Of a stretch of 64,000 bases of DNA, positions 45,483-54,436 are shown piece by piece. Below the pieces are notes generated by a model. That model saw nothing but the letters and a program-made list of their open reading frames with translations, ran no database searches and was not told the DNA's origin. Each line of letters starts with the position of its first letter. Position 1 is the first letter of the stretch. The stretch is from positions 1 to 64,000 of the forward strand of contig NZ_JAUOQE010000016.1 in assembly GCF_030547545.1 (NCBI RefSeq), read 5' to 3'. This stretch comes from Amphritea sp. 1_MG-2023. Lineage in GTDB: Bacteria > Pseudomonadota > Gammaproteobacteria > Pseudomonadales > Balneatricaceae. The translations under genes and the position numbers were made by a program.

Positions 45483-46505
45483 ATGACACAAGTAAAACAA
45501 AAAGAACGTAAGTTGACGATCGCCCGAGCAATGGCAGAAGCGATTGCTCAGGAGATGCGCACCGATGACAAAGTGTTTGTGATGGGTGAAGACGTTGGTG
45601 CACTCGGTGGCGTATTTGGTAATACCCGAGGCTTACACGAAGAGTTTGGTGATGAGCGTGTGCGCGATACGCCGATTTCCGAAACCGCGTTTATTGGTGC
45701 AGCGGTCGGCGCTGCTTCCGATGGAATGAAGCCGGTTGTTGAATTGATGTTTGTTGATTTCTTTGGCGTTTGTTTCGATGCCATCTACAACATGATGGCC
45801 AAAAATACCTATTTCTCGGGCGGTAATGTGTCTGTTCCTATGGTGCTGATGACTTCGACGGGGGGAGGTTATTCCGATGGCGGACAGCATTCGCAATGTG
45901 TACATGCCACGTTCGCCCATCTGCCTGGCATGAAGGTGGTGGCGCCATCGAATGCTTACGATGCTAAAGGAATGATGATCGCGGCGATACGGGACCCGAA
46001 TCCAGTGGTGTTTATGTTCCATAAAGCCTTGCAGGGAATGGGATGGCTGGGGACTGAAAAAGACGCCATCGTGCATGTGCCGGAAGACGCTTATGAAGTT
46101 GAGCTTGGTAAAGCCGTTGTGACTCGCCCGGGGACGGATGTCACCATCGTGGGCATCACCTCGGGTGTTCATGACGGGCTGAAAGCCGCACGTACGCTTG
46201 AAGAGCAGGGTGTCAGTGCGGAAGTGATCGATCTACGTTCACTGGCGCCACTGGATCGTGACACCGTGATTGAATCGGTGAAAAAGACCGGCCGTTTGAT
46301 TGTAGTGGATGAGGATTACCACAGCTATGGCATGACCGCCGAAGTGATCGCCAGTGTCGTTGAAGCAGGGGTTCCGTTGAAGGCCGCACCTCAGCGAGTG
46401 GCGTATCCAGATATTCCAATCCCATTTGCTCGACCGATGGAACAGTGGGCGTTGCCTAGCCCAGAAAAGATTATTGCCGCTTATAACACGATGAAGGAAG
46501 ACTAA
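45483..46505 (+). CDS. acoB: Acetoin-dehydrogenase-like TPP-dependent E1 beta subunit
   Basis: The 340-residue transketolase-like subunit contains FVMGEDVGALGGVFGNTRGL, RVRDTPISETAFIGAAVGAA with the conserved catalytic Glu, the loop STGGGYSDGGQHSQCVHATF and the C-terminal domain with VIDLRSLAPLDRDTVIESVK. These are standard for AcoB/PDH-E1 beta. AGGAGAG lies before the ATG. It is 41 bases after E1 alpha and 2 bases before the lipoyl-domain gene. The substrate is not fixed by sequence; acetoin or a related ketone is suggested by overall resemblance. Confidence 0.9.
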   Translation: MTQVKQKERKLTIARAMAEAIAQEMRTDDKVFVMGEDVGALGGVFGNTRGLHEEFGDERVRDTPISETAFIGAAVGAASDGMKPVVELMFVDFFGVCFDAIYNMMAKNTYFSGGNVSVPMVLMTSTGGGYSDGGQHSQCVHATFAHLPGMKVVAPSNAYDAKGMMIAAIRDPNPVVFMFHKALQGMGWLGTEKDAIVHVPEDAYEVELGKAVVTRPGTDVTIVGITSGVHDGLKAARTLEEQGVSAEVIDLRSLAPLDRDTVIESVKKTGRLIVVDEDYHSYGMTAEVIASVVEAGVPLKAAPQRVAYPDIPIPFARPMEQWALPSPEKIIAAYNTMKED

Positions 46506-46507
46506 AA

Positions 46508-46738
46508 ATGACTGATGTAATTGTACCCGTAGATATGTGGGAAGAAGACGCTGAGGGTGTACTGACCTCTTGGTTAGCCAGTGATGGTGGTGATGTGTCC
46601 GAAGGAGATGTGATTGCCGAATTGATGGTTGAAAAAATTCAGTATGAACTGGAGGCAACGGCGTCAGGTGTTTTAACAATTATCAAAGATGTCGATGAGA
46701 TTGTCGAAAAAGGTGACACCATCGCCACCATTGGTTAG
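46508..46738 (+). CDS. Free-standing lipoyl-domain protein (split E2)
   Basis: The 76-residue protein is a complete single lipoyl domain: VIVPVDMWEEDAEGVLTSWL, the SEGDVIAELMVEKIQYELEA turn with the lipoylatable Lys at residue 43, and a mirrored VEKGDTIATIG end. Normally this domain is fused to the N-terminus of E2. Here it stops immediately and the E2 core is encoded by the next gene. It starts 2 bases after E1 beta. It is the expected swinging-arm carrier of the complex and the likely substrate of the ligase encoded two genes later. Confidence 0.9.
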   Translation: MTDVIVPVDMWEEDAEGVLTSWLASDGGDVSEGDVIAELMVEKIQYELEATASGVLTIIKDVDEIVEKGDTIATIG

Positions 46739-46755
46739 TTGATTAGGAGAGTTCG

Positions 46756-47433
46756 ATGACAACCTCAGACATCCTCAAGGTAACCCCCCTCAAAGGTTTG
46801 AGAGGCATGATTGCCAGCAATATGTGTCGCAGCCTTAATGAGGCGGCTCAATTAACGCATCACGCGGTTTGCTCAGTCGACAATATGTGGCACCGCAAAG
46901 AAAAAATGGCCGAACAAGGTGTGAATATTTCGGTTGAAGACTTATTGGCAGATTACGTTGTTAAGGCTTTGCTCAAGCATCCGGTTTTGAACGGCCGTAT
47001 TGAGAATAATGAGATCTCAATTTATCGCAATATTGATCTGTGCTACGCCATTGGATTGCCCGGTGGAAAGTTGCTCGCGCCAGCGTTGTTCTCGGCGGAT
47101 CAGCATGATATTGAGGCCAGAGCATTAGCTCGACGTGAGTTGCTTAACCGAGCAAAAGAGGGGCAATTGAGTGTGTCTGAGATGAAAGGGGGGACCTTTA
47201 CCTTGACGAATCTTGGGCGCAGCCGAGTGAGGTTTTTCACGCCGATTATCAATCTGCCACAACTGGCGATTTTAGGAATCGGTGAAACCTACAACGAAGT
47301 GGTTATTGAAGAGGGGCAAGTCGTCACAAAACGACGAATGGGCCTATCACTGACCTTTGATCACCGGGGCGTTGATGGCGGTCCCGCCGCGGATTTTCTG
47401 AGCGACCTGTGTCGGGAGATAGAAGGTGAATAG
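46756..47433 (+). CDS. acoC: E2 acyltransferase catalytic core without lipoyl domain
   Basis: The 225-residue protein corresponds only to the C-terminal 2-oxoacid dehydrogenase acyltransferase domain: KGLRGMIASNMCRSLNEAAQ at the start, GGTFTLTNLGRSRVRFFTPI, and the active-site His-Asp motif DHRGVDGGPAADFL at about residue 202. No lipoyl domain and no recognisable peripheral-subunit binding domain precede it, and the ATG has GGAGAG upstream, so it is not a truncated reading. It should transfer the acyl group from the free lipoyl protein to CoA. Its stop overlaps the ligase gene by 8 bases. Confidence 0.9.
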   Translation: MTTSDILKVTPLKGLRGMIASNMCRSLNEAAQLTHHAVCSVDNMWHRKEKMAEQGVNISVEDLLADYVVKALLKHPVLNGRIENNEISIYRNIDLCYAIGLPGGKLLAPALFSADQHDIEARALARRELLNRAKEGQLSVSEMKGGTFTLTNLGRSRVRFFTPIINLPQLAILGIGETYNEVVIEEGQVVTKRRMGLSLTFDHRGVDGGPAADFLSDLCREIEGE

Positions 47434-48187
47434 TTTGGCGCTCAAGGGGCGCAGCCAGATTGCGAAGATAAAGCTCAATACGCCGGTTGATATTAATGAG
47501 GGGCTTGCACTGGAGCAAACGTTACTGGATCAGGTGCTAAGTGGGCAAGTGTCTTGCGGTTATGCGCTGTGGCGCAGTCAGCAAGCGCTCGTGGTGCCTA
47601 GAAGCGCCACGAACCGGCCCAATTTTCAAGCCGCCAGTGACTATTGTGCCGAACAGGGTTGGCCGGTGGTTATTCGCAGTACTGGTGGCGAACTGACGCC
47701 ACAGAGTGAAGGCTTTATAAATCTGACAATGGCGATTAAGTGTCAAAAGGGTCAGATGAGTATCAAAGAAAGCTATCAGGTTATCTGTAATGGGATCCTA
47801 GGATGGCTTTCAACAAATGGGATTCAAGGAGGTTGTTCTGCGATTGAAGGGGCGTTCTGTGATGGTGATTTTAATGTTGTGATTGATGGTCAAAAAATCG
47901 CGGGCACTGCACAGCGTTGGAAAAAGATCACCAACCCTTTAGGGCTTGAGGATAGTCGTGATATGGCGTTGTTAATGCATGCGGTTATTTTATGTGAGGG
48001 TGACTTGCCGACGATGTGGGGGATCTCAAATGCATTTTATGAAAAGTGTCAATTGAACCCTTTTATTGTGGCCAATAAGCATATTTCACTCGCGCAAATA
48101 ATGAATCAATCCGGTGAGCAATTTGTTTTAAGGTCACTCGATGGGCTGGATTCATATCTCAATCGTTATATCGAAAAATATCGTTAG
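47426..48187 (+). CDS. Lipoate-protein ligase A/LipB-family protein, probably dedicated
   Basis: The 253-residue protein has the BPL/LplA/LipB fold motifs RSTGGELTPQSEGFINLT (equivalent to RRxGGGxVxH.xGxLN, but with Gln-Ser in place of the usual His region) and GQKIAGTAQRWKK with the catalytic-type Lys. It starts with GTG overlapping the E2 stop by 8 bases. Its position directly after a split E2 suggests that it attaches lipoate or transfers octanoate to the free lipoyl-domain protein. Direct ligase versus amidotransferase activity cannot be decided by reading. Confidence 0.82.
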   Translation: MNSLALKGRSQIAKIKLNTPVDINEGLALEQTLLDQVLSGQVSCGYALWRSQQALVVPRSATNRPNFQAASDYCAEQGWPVVIRSTGGELTPQSEGFINLTMAIKCQKGQMSIKESYQVICNGILGWLSTNGIQGGCSAIEGAFCDGDFNVVIDGQKIAGTAQRWKKITNPLGLEDSRDMALLMHAVILCEGDLPTMWGISNAFYEKCQLNPFIVANKHISLAQIMNQSGEQFVLRSLDGLDSYLNRYIEKYR

Positions 48188-48259
48188 GTCGCTGTGTTTT
48201 TGACTGTTGAGTTTGGTCTCAATTCAGTTTTAAAAATAATGATAATCCTGGAGATTATA

Positions 48260-48835
48260 ATGAATAAAAATAATAAAGATTTACCGCAATCTATCAGTGC
48301 CGATAAAGGCAATGATGCTGTCTGCCTAAATCGGAGACGTTTTTTGTCTAAAACCAGTCGCTGTGCCGTTGCTGCATCCGCAGTGGTTTTAGGTGTCGGA
48401 CTGTTTGCGCAAAACTCATATGCGGCTAATAAAATTGGTAGCCAGGCAAATGTGTCATTGCTGAAAATGGCACGTGATATTTATCCCCACGATAACTTGG
48501 CGGATAAATATTACACTCAAGTGTTAACTCCTATGATTGAAACTGCCGCAAAGGATGATGACGCACTCGCGATATTAGCCGACGGTGCTAAGTCTTTGGA
48601 TCAAATTGCTCAGCAGCAGTTTGGTATGCATTATATCGACATCAAATCTGAACAGGAGCGAGTTGTTGTCTTGAAACAGCTTGAGTCTGCTCTTTTCTTC
48701 CAGAACATCAAAGGTGCGCTGATGATGGGCATCTACAATAACCCCGAGTTATGGCCTCTGTTTGGCTACGGCGGATCCGCTTGGGAAAAAGGCGGTTATA
48801 TCAACCGTGGTTATAACGATATTGATTGGATCTGA
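48260..48835 (+). CDS. Tat-exported small subunit of a GMC-type dehydrogenase
   Basis: The ATG at 48260 has a GGAGA site; upstream in-frame starts lack one. The 191-residue protein has a Tat signal (LNRRRFLSKTS, about residue 23, then a hydrophobic stretch and a NSYAA cleavage region). The mature part contains LLKMARDIYPHDNLADKYYT and MMGIYNNPELWPLFGYGGSAWEKGGY. These fit the small (gamma) subunits that accompany membrane-linked FAD-GMC dehydrogenases such as sorbitol, fructose or gluconate dehydrogenase. It precedes the GMC gene by 14 bases and likely carries it out by Tat as a folded complex. Confidence 0.85.
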   Translation: MNKNNKDLPQSISADKGNDAVCLNRRRFLSKTSRCAVAASAVVLGVGLFAQNSYAANKIGSQANVSLLKMARDIYPHDNLADKYYTQVLTPMIETAAKDDDALAILADGAKSLDQIAQQQFGMHYIDIKSEQERVVVLKQLESALFFQNIKGALMMGIYNNPELWPLFGYGGSAWEKGGYINRGYNDIDWI

Positions 48836-48849
48836 AGAGGGGAATAACG

Positions 48850-50430
48850 ATGTCTACTAAGTTTGATTTAAACGATGCTAGTTTGGTTGTGATTATTGGT
48901 TCTGGCGCGGGTGGTGGAACCTTGGCAAATGAATTGGCGCAAAAGGGTATCAGATCCGTTGTGCTTGAAGCGGGTAAACGTTTCAACCTAAGTGATTTTG
49001 AAAACGATGAATGGAAAATGTTTAGCAAAATATCCTGGTTGGATAAGCGCCATCTTGTTGGGCCGGCACGGCTTGCCAGTGATTTTCCTAACCTCCCCGC
49101 TTGGCTGGTAAAAGGTGTGGGTGGGGCCACGATGCATTGGGCGGGTGTGGCGATGCGTTTTCAAGCGCACGAATTTAAGATGAAAACGACGAACGGCACA
49201 GTGCCAGGTGCAAATGTACTCGACTGGCCTATCACCCTGAAAGAGCTAGCGCCTTATTACTATAAAGCCGAGCAAAAAATGGGTGTGTGTGGTACAGAAG
49301 CCACCGGTATGCCATTTCATGGCGAGAGTAATCACTATAAGGTGGTTGCCGAAGGTGCCCGCCGGGTGGGCGCTAAATGTGAACAAGCGACCTTGGCGAT
49401 CAATACGGAAGTTCGAGATGGGCGACCGCCCTGTCAGGTCAATGGTTTTTGTCATCAAGGCTGTCGTATTGGTGCTAAATGGTCAACCATGTACACCGAA
49501 ATTCCAAAGGCTGAAGCGACCGGTAAAACGGAAGTTCGTCCTGAGTCGATGGTGCTTAAAATTGAGCATGATGAAAGTGGCAAAGTCACCGGCGTATTGT
49601 ATGCGGATAAAGACGGCAATCAGCGTCTACAAAAAGCACGGGTGGTTGCGGTCGCAGGTAACTCAATTGAATCGCCGCGCATGTTGTTAAATTCTGCATC
49701 ATCTATGTTCCCCGATGGCTTGGCCAACTCATCTGGTCAGGTGGGGCAGAACTATATGACTCATACCGCGGGTGGTGTTTATGCTGAATTTGAAAAGCCG
49801 GTACATATGTATAAGAGCACCGTGGTGCCTGGCATTGTACATGAGTGGAAAGACAATGATCCGAGCCGAGGCCACTTAGGTGGCTATGAACTTGAGATTC
49901 TTCATCTTGGCTTGCCCTTTATGTCGGCTTTTCTGAATCCCGGTAAGAGTGGTTGGGGTCGAGGTGTGTCGGATTCACTCGCTAACTACGACAATATGGC
50001 TGGTTTTTGGATTTGCGGTGAAGATATGGCGGTCGAGTCCAACAATATTACCCTTCATCCAACTGAAAAAGATCAATATGGACTGCCGATACCGGTGATA
50101 TATAAAACGGACCATATCAACGATACCCGTATGCGTGACCATGCGTATGCCCGTTCTCAGGAGCTGTTCGATTCTATCGGTGCGCTCAAAGTTAATAAAC
50201 TGCCGTCTTACCCCGCCAGCCATAATATGGGCACCAACCGAATGAGTGAGCGTGCTAGAGATGGCGTGGTTAATCGTTGGGGACAGAGTCATGATATTAA
50301 AAATTTGTTTGTCTCTGACGGTAGTCAGTTTACCTCTAGTGGTACTGAAAATCCGACCTTAACTATTGTGGCATTGGCGATTCGTCAAGCCGATTACATT
50401 GCGGATCAGATGAAGAAAAAAGCACTTTAA
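48850..50430 (+). CDS. GMC-family FAD-dependent oxidoreductase (large subunit)
   Basis: The 526-residue flavoprotein has the N-terminal dinucleotide motif IIGSGAGGGTLANELAQKG (about residue 15) and GVGGATMHWAGVAMRF. The C-terminal GMC domain has the active-site His in YPASHNMGTNRM and ends with FVSDGSQFTSSGTENPTLTI. It lacks its own signal peptide and is expected to be exported with the Tat subunit encoded just upstream. These enzymes oxidise alcohols or sugars and pass electrons to a quinone or cytochrome; no cytochrome subunit gene is adjacent. In this operon it could form the ketone cleaved by the TPP complex, which is inference. Confidence 0.9.
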   Translation: MSTKFDLNDASLVVIIGSGAGGGTLANELAQKGIRSVVLEAGKRFNLSDFENDEWKMFSKISWLDKRHLVGPARLASDFPNLPAWLVKGVGGATMHWAGVAMRFQAHEFKMKTTNGTVPGANVLDWPITLKELAPYYYKAEQKMGVCGTEATGMPFHGESNHYKVVAEGARRVGAKCEQATLAINTEVRDGRPPCQVNGFCHQGCRIGAKWSTMYTEIPKAEATGKTEVRPESMVLKIEHDESGKVTGVLYADKDGNQRLQKARVVAVAGNSIESPRMLLNSASSMFPDGLANSSGQVGQNYMTHTAGGVYAEFEKPVHMYKSTVVPGIVHEWKDNDPSRGHLGGYELEILHLGLPFMSAFLNPGKSGWGRGVSDSLANYDNMAGFWICGEDMAVESNNITLHPTEKDQYGLPIPVIYKTDHINDTRMRDHAYARSQELFDSIGALKVNKLPSYPASHNMGTNRMSERARDGVVNRWGQSHDIKNLFVSDGSQFTSSGTENPTLTIVALAIRQADYIADQMKKKAL

Positions 50431-50460
50431 TTTCAAGGTTTTCACTCGGTGTAACTCTTT

Positions 50461-50487
50461 GGCACGCTTTCGGGCGTGTCTTTTTTT
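50461..50487 (+). terminator. Rho-independent terminator of the acetoin/GMC gene cluster
   Basis: GGCACGC (50461-50467) pairs with GCGTGTC (50474-50480, one G-T pair) around TTTCGG and is followed by seven or more T's, 30 bases after the GMC stop. Confidence 0.85.
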
Positions 50488-51190
50488 CGTTTTAAGCTTA
50501 CCGATCAGCGATCAGCGATCAGCGATGAGGGGGTGAATTCGCGAATATCTTTAAGCGGATGGCTGAGTTCTGTCGTCAATCAATGCTGTTTTCTATGCCA
50601 TATTGACCTATGGCCATCTCAGAGGCTTTCGTTGTCTGATCTCTTGTATTCGCTGCCTTACCTCTTTTTACTCTTCAGAATATTTTTATAAGAAAGCATT
50701 TTTTTAGTTGGTGATGACTCATGGCTGTCGCCAACGGATATGGCACTTTAATACTGAATCGCTGTTAGTGAGTATTGACTTGGGGAGCGTCGTTGCCTGC
50801 TAGCGGAAGCGTCTTGCGAGAGCTATGTAACATAGCGTCAGAGTTTTCTGACTCAGCCCGATCAGCGGTTGTGAGATTAACGGTTTATGTTGTTGGATGC
50901 TGAAAGCTTAGAGACGCTGCGGCCCCTCTTTGTGTAGAGCGCAAGTCGACATTTTGTTTGTGACCCATGTCTTGAATGAAGCGATTCAGCTAGCAGGTAG
51001 AATAATCTTTCTAGTCCCAATGCCGGGTAAGATGATGCAGGATAAGCCAATGGATATGTCGCGCCCTCGCACGGTTGAAGATAACTGGTTTTATGACGGG
51101 TAAACTGAACGACTTCCCGCAATGGGGCTGTTAGAGGGCGGTTTTTGCCATGGCTGTAATACTTCTCGGTGCTGCTTCTGAGGGGACGTT
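50488..51190. other. Non-coding region with a short heptamer repeat
   Basis: No convincing gene was found in these 700 bases. GATCAGC is repeated three times in tandem at 50503-50523 with a degenerate fourth unit. A minus-strand open frame at 50877-51122 (81 codons) has no domain, ribosome site or protein-like composition and is not accepted. Confidence 0.5.
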
Positions 51191-52432
51191 TTAGATAGGC
51201 ATTGTTTCAAGCAGGGGAATCGATCGCGTGACAACCCAATAGGTTGATATCACAAGAGCGACAAGTGAGACGTAATAATCGAGGGGTCTAGCCATGCTGA
51301 GATACTTTCTTATCAAGGCAGTGAACACAAATGCTAGGCCATAGATAAATAGTTGTCCCGCTTCAATACCCACATTGAAGGATAATAAGTGGCTAAAGCT
51401 GCTTTGTGAGCCTGCCTGTGTCAGTTCATTAAAGACAAACGAAAAGCCAAATCCATGGATGATACCGATCATCAAAATAGGTGTGGTACTGATATGCTGT
51501 GCTTTTTTGCAGAGCAATAGTATGGCGGTGGCACCGATGGTTAAGGCGATGAGTAACTCTATTCCGGGGGTAAATAGTGGCGAGGTGGTAGCGATGTTAT
51601 GACCAAAGAGTAGGCTGACAGAATGGCCGGCTGTGAACGCTGTGGCCAATGCCAACAGCCGGAAAAGCCCCGTCGCACTGAAAAATAACAATAGAATGAA
51701 TAGCACATGATCCGCGCCAATCAGAATATGACTAAAGCCGTCGTTAAAGCCTACGATGAATTTGGTCATTAATGAGGGCTGCTGGGTGGTGGTGTAGTCG
51801 AGAATACCAACCGTTGTTTCCGAGCTTATCTCATCATTGCGGTAGAGGTTTATGATATTTGCTAAGCGTTTGATAGCGTTGAACTTATCCCCTAAATCGC
51901 TGGTAATGGACAGGCGGTCATTGTTCAATGAGGTATCACTTAGCCGTAGCTTGATATCGAGTCCGGCATCAAAGAGCGTGTAGGCATCGTTGCTGATCGA
52001 TAGGTCGTGGTCAAAATTACGCAGGGCTGTTTCTAAACGACTGAACGGTTGGCGACTATCTGAATTAAAGATGTTCACTGACTCGATGGTGTAGTGTTGA
52101 TCCTGTCCATTTTTTGTAATGGCGTACCCTGATGCAATACGTGCTTTTAATCCCTTTAAGTTGCTTTTGATCTCGGCGTGATTAAGTCTGTAATCGGTGT
52201 TGTCGGCGAGGGTTATTTTTTGAGTGAAAGGGATATCTTGCTGGCTGTCTATGCCTTTCCAACTATCATCTAGCAGGACTAGAGGCAACGGCATACGCAT
52301 GAGAATGATCGTATCTTGACCTTCTTCGTAGAGATAGATAATTCTGGGTTCAAAGTGGGTGAAGTGAGCAGATGCGACAGTGCTGAATATTGAACTGGTG
52401 AGAATCAGAAATAGTGTGAGGAGAGTCTGCAT
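51191..52432 (-). CDS. HupE/UreJ-like membrane protein with N-terminal exported domain
   Basis: The 413-residue protein has a signal peptide (ending ASAHF) and a non-membrane region of about 210 residues. A C-terminal HupE/UreJ-type membrane domain follows, with about seven helices containing GADHVLFILLLFFSA, AFTAGHSVSLLFG and GIIHGFGFSFVFNEL. The conserved His residues are those thought to bind nickel or another metal in HupE/UreJ permeases. No hydrogenase or urease genes are nearby, so the metal cannot be inferred. The exported VOC gene lies 93 bases upstream on the same strand, suggesting cotranscription. Confidence 0.82.
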   Translation of the reverse strand: MQTLLTLFLILTSSIFSTVASAHFTHFEPRIIYLYEEGQDTIILMRMPLPLVLLDDSWKGIDSQQDIPFTQKITLADNTDYRLNHAEIKSNLKGLKARIASGYAITKNGQDQHYTIESVNIFNSDSRQPFSRLETALRNFDHDLSISNDAYTLFDAGLDIKLRLSDTSLNNDRLSITSDLGDKFNAIKRLANIINLYRNDEISSETTVGILDYTTTQQPSLMTKFIVGFNDGFSHILIGADHVLFILLLFFSATGLFRLLALATAFTAGHSVSLLFGHNIATTSPLFTPGIELLIALTIGATAILLLCKKAQHISTTPILMIGIIHGFGFSFVFNELTQAGSQSSFSHLLSFNVGIEAGQLFIYGLAFVFTALIRKYLSMARPLDYYVSLVALVISTYWVVTRSIPLLETMPI

Positions 52433-52525
52433 AATCGGTACCGTTGAATCAGTGCATCGATATCTGTGATAGCACCACGGGCGTGATGCTATGATTAGGT
52501 TGATAAATGTTAGCGGCGGCGCCTT

Positions 52526-53113
52526 TTAGTAACGCGGGTCCCACATCCGGCGTCCCGTTTCTTTTTCATACCCCTGGCCAAATGGATAGCTGACAATTTC
52601 CATCTGCATGCCCCATGGCGCTAAAAAATAAACCCAGGTTAGGCCTGCCATGCCGGTATCGGTAAAGGTTTTCGGTTTGCCGAGTACCTCGATACCATTT
52701 TCTTCCAAGAACTGAACTGCAGGTGCCATATCATCGACATAGAAGGCGAGATGGTGCCCGCCAATATCACTATTTTTCGGTGGCTGCTGTATTTGGTCTG
52801 GTGCGGTGTATTCAAAAATCTCTAGGGACGGGCCCGTGCCGCAACGCATCATGTGTGCCGTGTTGATGACGGCTTTTTTATCGACATTGAGGTTGTCTGT
52901 CATCCAGTCATTCTCAAAGGGACCGAAGGGGCCAATGGAAAAGAACGATTCGCAACCGATGATATCGGTAAAAAAGGTGATAGCTTGTTCAATATTTGGC
53001 ACGGTGAGCCCTAAGTGTTGAGTGCCTCGCATACCGGGAATACCCGCTTGAGCGGATTGACCGAGCAGCGATAATAAAAACAGTGAGGCAGTGATTGTTT
53101 TTATTTTTTTCAT
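52526..53113 (-). CDS. Exported VOC (glyoxalase-fold) protein
   Basis: The 195-residue protein has a signal peptide (TASLFLLSLLGQSAQAG) and two VOC modules. The four metal-ligand positions are filled: His in TQHLGLTVPN, Glu in SLEIFEYTAPD, His in GGHHLAFYVDD and Glu in MQMEIVSYPFG. It should be a metal-dependent enzyme or binding protein in the periplasm, which is unusual, since most VOC enzymes are cytoplasmic. Possible activities include extradiol dioxygenase or glyoxalase-like isomerisation; none can be selected. It is upstream of the HupE-like gene. Confidence 0.88.
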   Translation of the reverse strand: MKKIKTITASLFLLSLLGQSAQAGIPGMRGTQHLGLTVPNIEQAITFFTDIIGCESFFSIGPFGPFENDWMTDNLNVDKKAVINTAHMMRCGTGPSLEIFEYTAPDQIQQPPKNSDIGGHHLAFYVDDMAPAVQFLEENGIEVLGKPKTFTDTGMAGLTWVYFLAPWGMQMEIVSYPFGQGYEKETGRRMWDPRY

Positions 53114-53599
53114 GATTAATCTCCATCGTTTATTAACATAGAATATTTATCAACGCAGCTTTCATGCCAGTTGCTGATAAGCCCATGGTGACGGCGTTTA
53201 AAAAGGATGGTGTATAAAAAAATAAAGGATATGAAACACTTTGACGCAAACCATGAAACAGAGTGTTGCAGTAATAAAGCCAAGGTGAAGCGCGTTGTTC
53301 AGTATGATGATTTTATTGAACTTGCTTCAGGTTTAAATTTTACGATAGAGGTTATTACGATTTAGAACACTTTCAGTGGAATACGTTTTAATGAGGGGGA
53401 GAATTAACGCTATTAACCTGAAGGGGCTTGAGTATGAGCCGCGATCTTAGTGATAAGGTGGGGCGCGTTGTGTTTAGTCGCGCAAATGATAATATAAGCC
53501 CTCAATAAGGGGCAACGAGGGTGCAGAGTGCGACCTATGCTATAATTATTTGATGTGATTTTTATGCCAACGTCTGGTTTGAAAATAGACAAGCAAAGG
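53114..53599. other. Intergenic region without a supported gene
   Basis: The 490 bases between the VOC gene and MITE copy 3 are partly AT-rich and presumably carry the VOC promoter on the minus strand near 53120-53160. No coding region or RNA gene was recognised. Confidence 0.5.
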
Positions 53600-53603
53600 T
53601 TAG

Positions 53604-53866
53604 GGAAGGTGCGAATAAGTCCGTTATATTCTCTGCGGACATTAGAATGGCCAGATACGCGAAAGCCAGTGCAGCGAAATGTCTGGACCTTTTCAAGCTG
53701 GCTGACAAAGTAGATGATCATTCTAATATCCGCCCTTCGGGGCTTTCAGAGAAGCAGGATCTCAGCGTTAACATTTTTCGACGTACAACCAGTATGCCTG
53801 TAACTGTTGCCTTGATCTCCAGCTTCTCTGTAAGCCAGAGGCGTAATTGACTTATTCGCACCTTCC
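53604..53866 (+). mobile_element. 263-bp MITE with IS5-type termini, copy 3 (long form)
   Basis: Begins GGAAGGTGCGAATAAGTC and ends GACTTATTCGCACCTTCC, a perfect 18-base inverted repeat. The left flank is TTAG and the right flank TTTG, an eroded or absent target duplication. The interior matches copy 2 with scattered substitutions. The 94-bp copies equal this element with the part between two AGCCAG direct repeats removed. Confidence 0.9.
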
Positions 53867-54088
53867 TTTGCCAACGCCTGACTTTGCGTTCGCGCTTTCA
53901 GTTTGATTTCAGTGTCACCTTCTAAAGTATTCAACATCAAGTCACGGGACGGCAATAGCGTCAATATGGCTAGCGCGGTAGGCATTAATCACTGCGGGTC
54001 AGTCCGTACTTGAAGGCGTTTTTTAACTGAAACATTAACTGTAGAAATGACCAACGCAACATTATCGGTTTAATTGGGAGTCATCAAA

Positions 54089-54436
54089 ATGAAAAAAACA
54101 AGTTTAGCGACCGCATTACTGATCGGTGCATCGACCGCGCTATTGAGTACGGGCTCTGTTGCAGGGCCAAATAATCAATTGAAGGTGTCTGAAACGGCTT
54201 CTGCTGAAGTGCAGGCTAAGGTTAATGGCTGGTTAGCGGGTGATAAAGTTAGCGGCCGTAAAGATAAATGCTTTGGCATTGCGCTAGCGGGTGAGAACGA
54301 TTGCGCCGCCGGTGCAGGCACCAGTTGTGAAGGCACGTCGACTCAAGATTTCCAAGCGAATGCATGGACCTATGCCCCTAAAGGTACATGCGAATCCATC
54401 GTCACGCCTAATGGAACAGGTTCGCTTGAAGGCTAA
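54089..54436 (+). CDS. bufA: Bufferin-type RiPP precursor (DUF2282, BufA1-like)
   Basis: The 115-residue precursor has a signal peptide ([20 protein letters not shown]) and four cysteines at 61, 72, 80 and 101. The context is [18 protein letters not shown] and KGTCESI, the pattern of DUF2282/BufA1 peptides. In this family central Cys residues are modified by a DUF692 iron enzyme to copper-binding heterocycles and the product acts in the periplasm. TTGGGAG precedes the ATG. The maturase and partner genes follow with overlaps, so this is the first gene of a four-gene operon. Metal specificity is not shown by the sequence. Confidence 0.92.
   Translation: MKKTSLATALLIGASTALLSTGSVAGPNNQLKVSETASAEVQAKVNGWLAGDKVSGRKDKCFGIALAGENDCAAGAGTSCEGTSTQDFQANAWTYAPKGTCESIVTPNGTGSLEG

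Noticed and set aside
50877-51122. Minus-strand open frame of 81 codons
   Set aside because: No ribosome site, no domain, low-complexity composition; isolated in a non-coding region.
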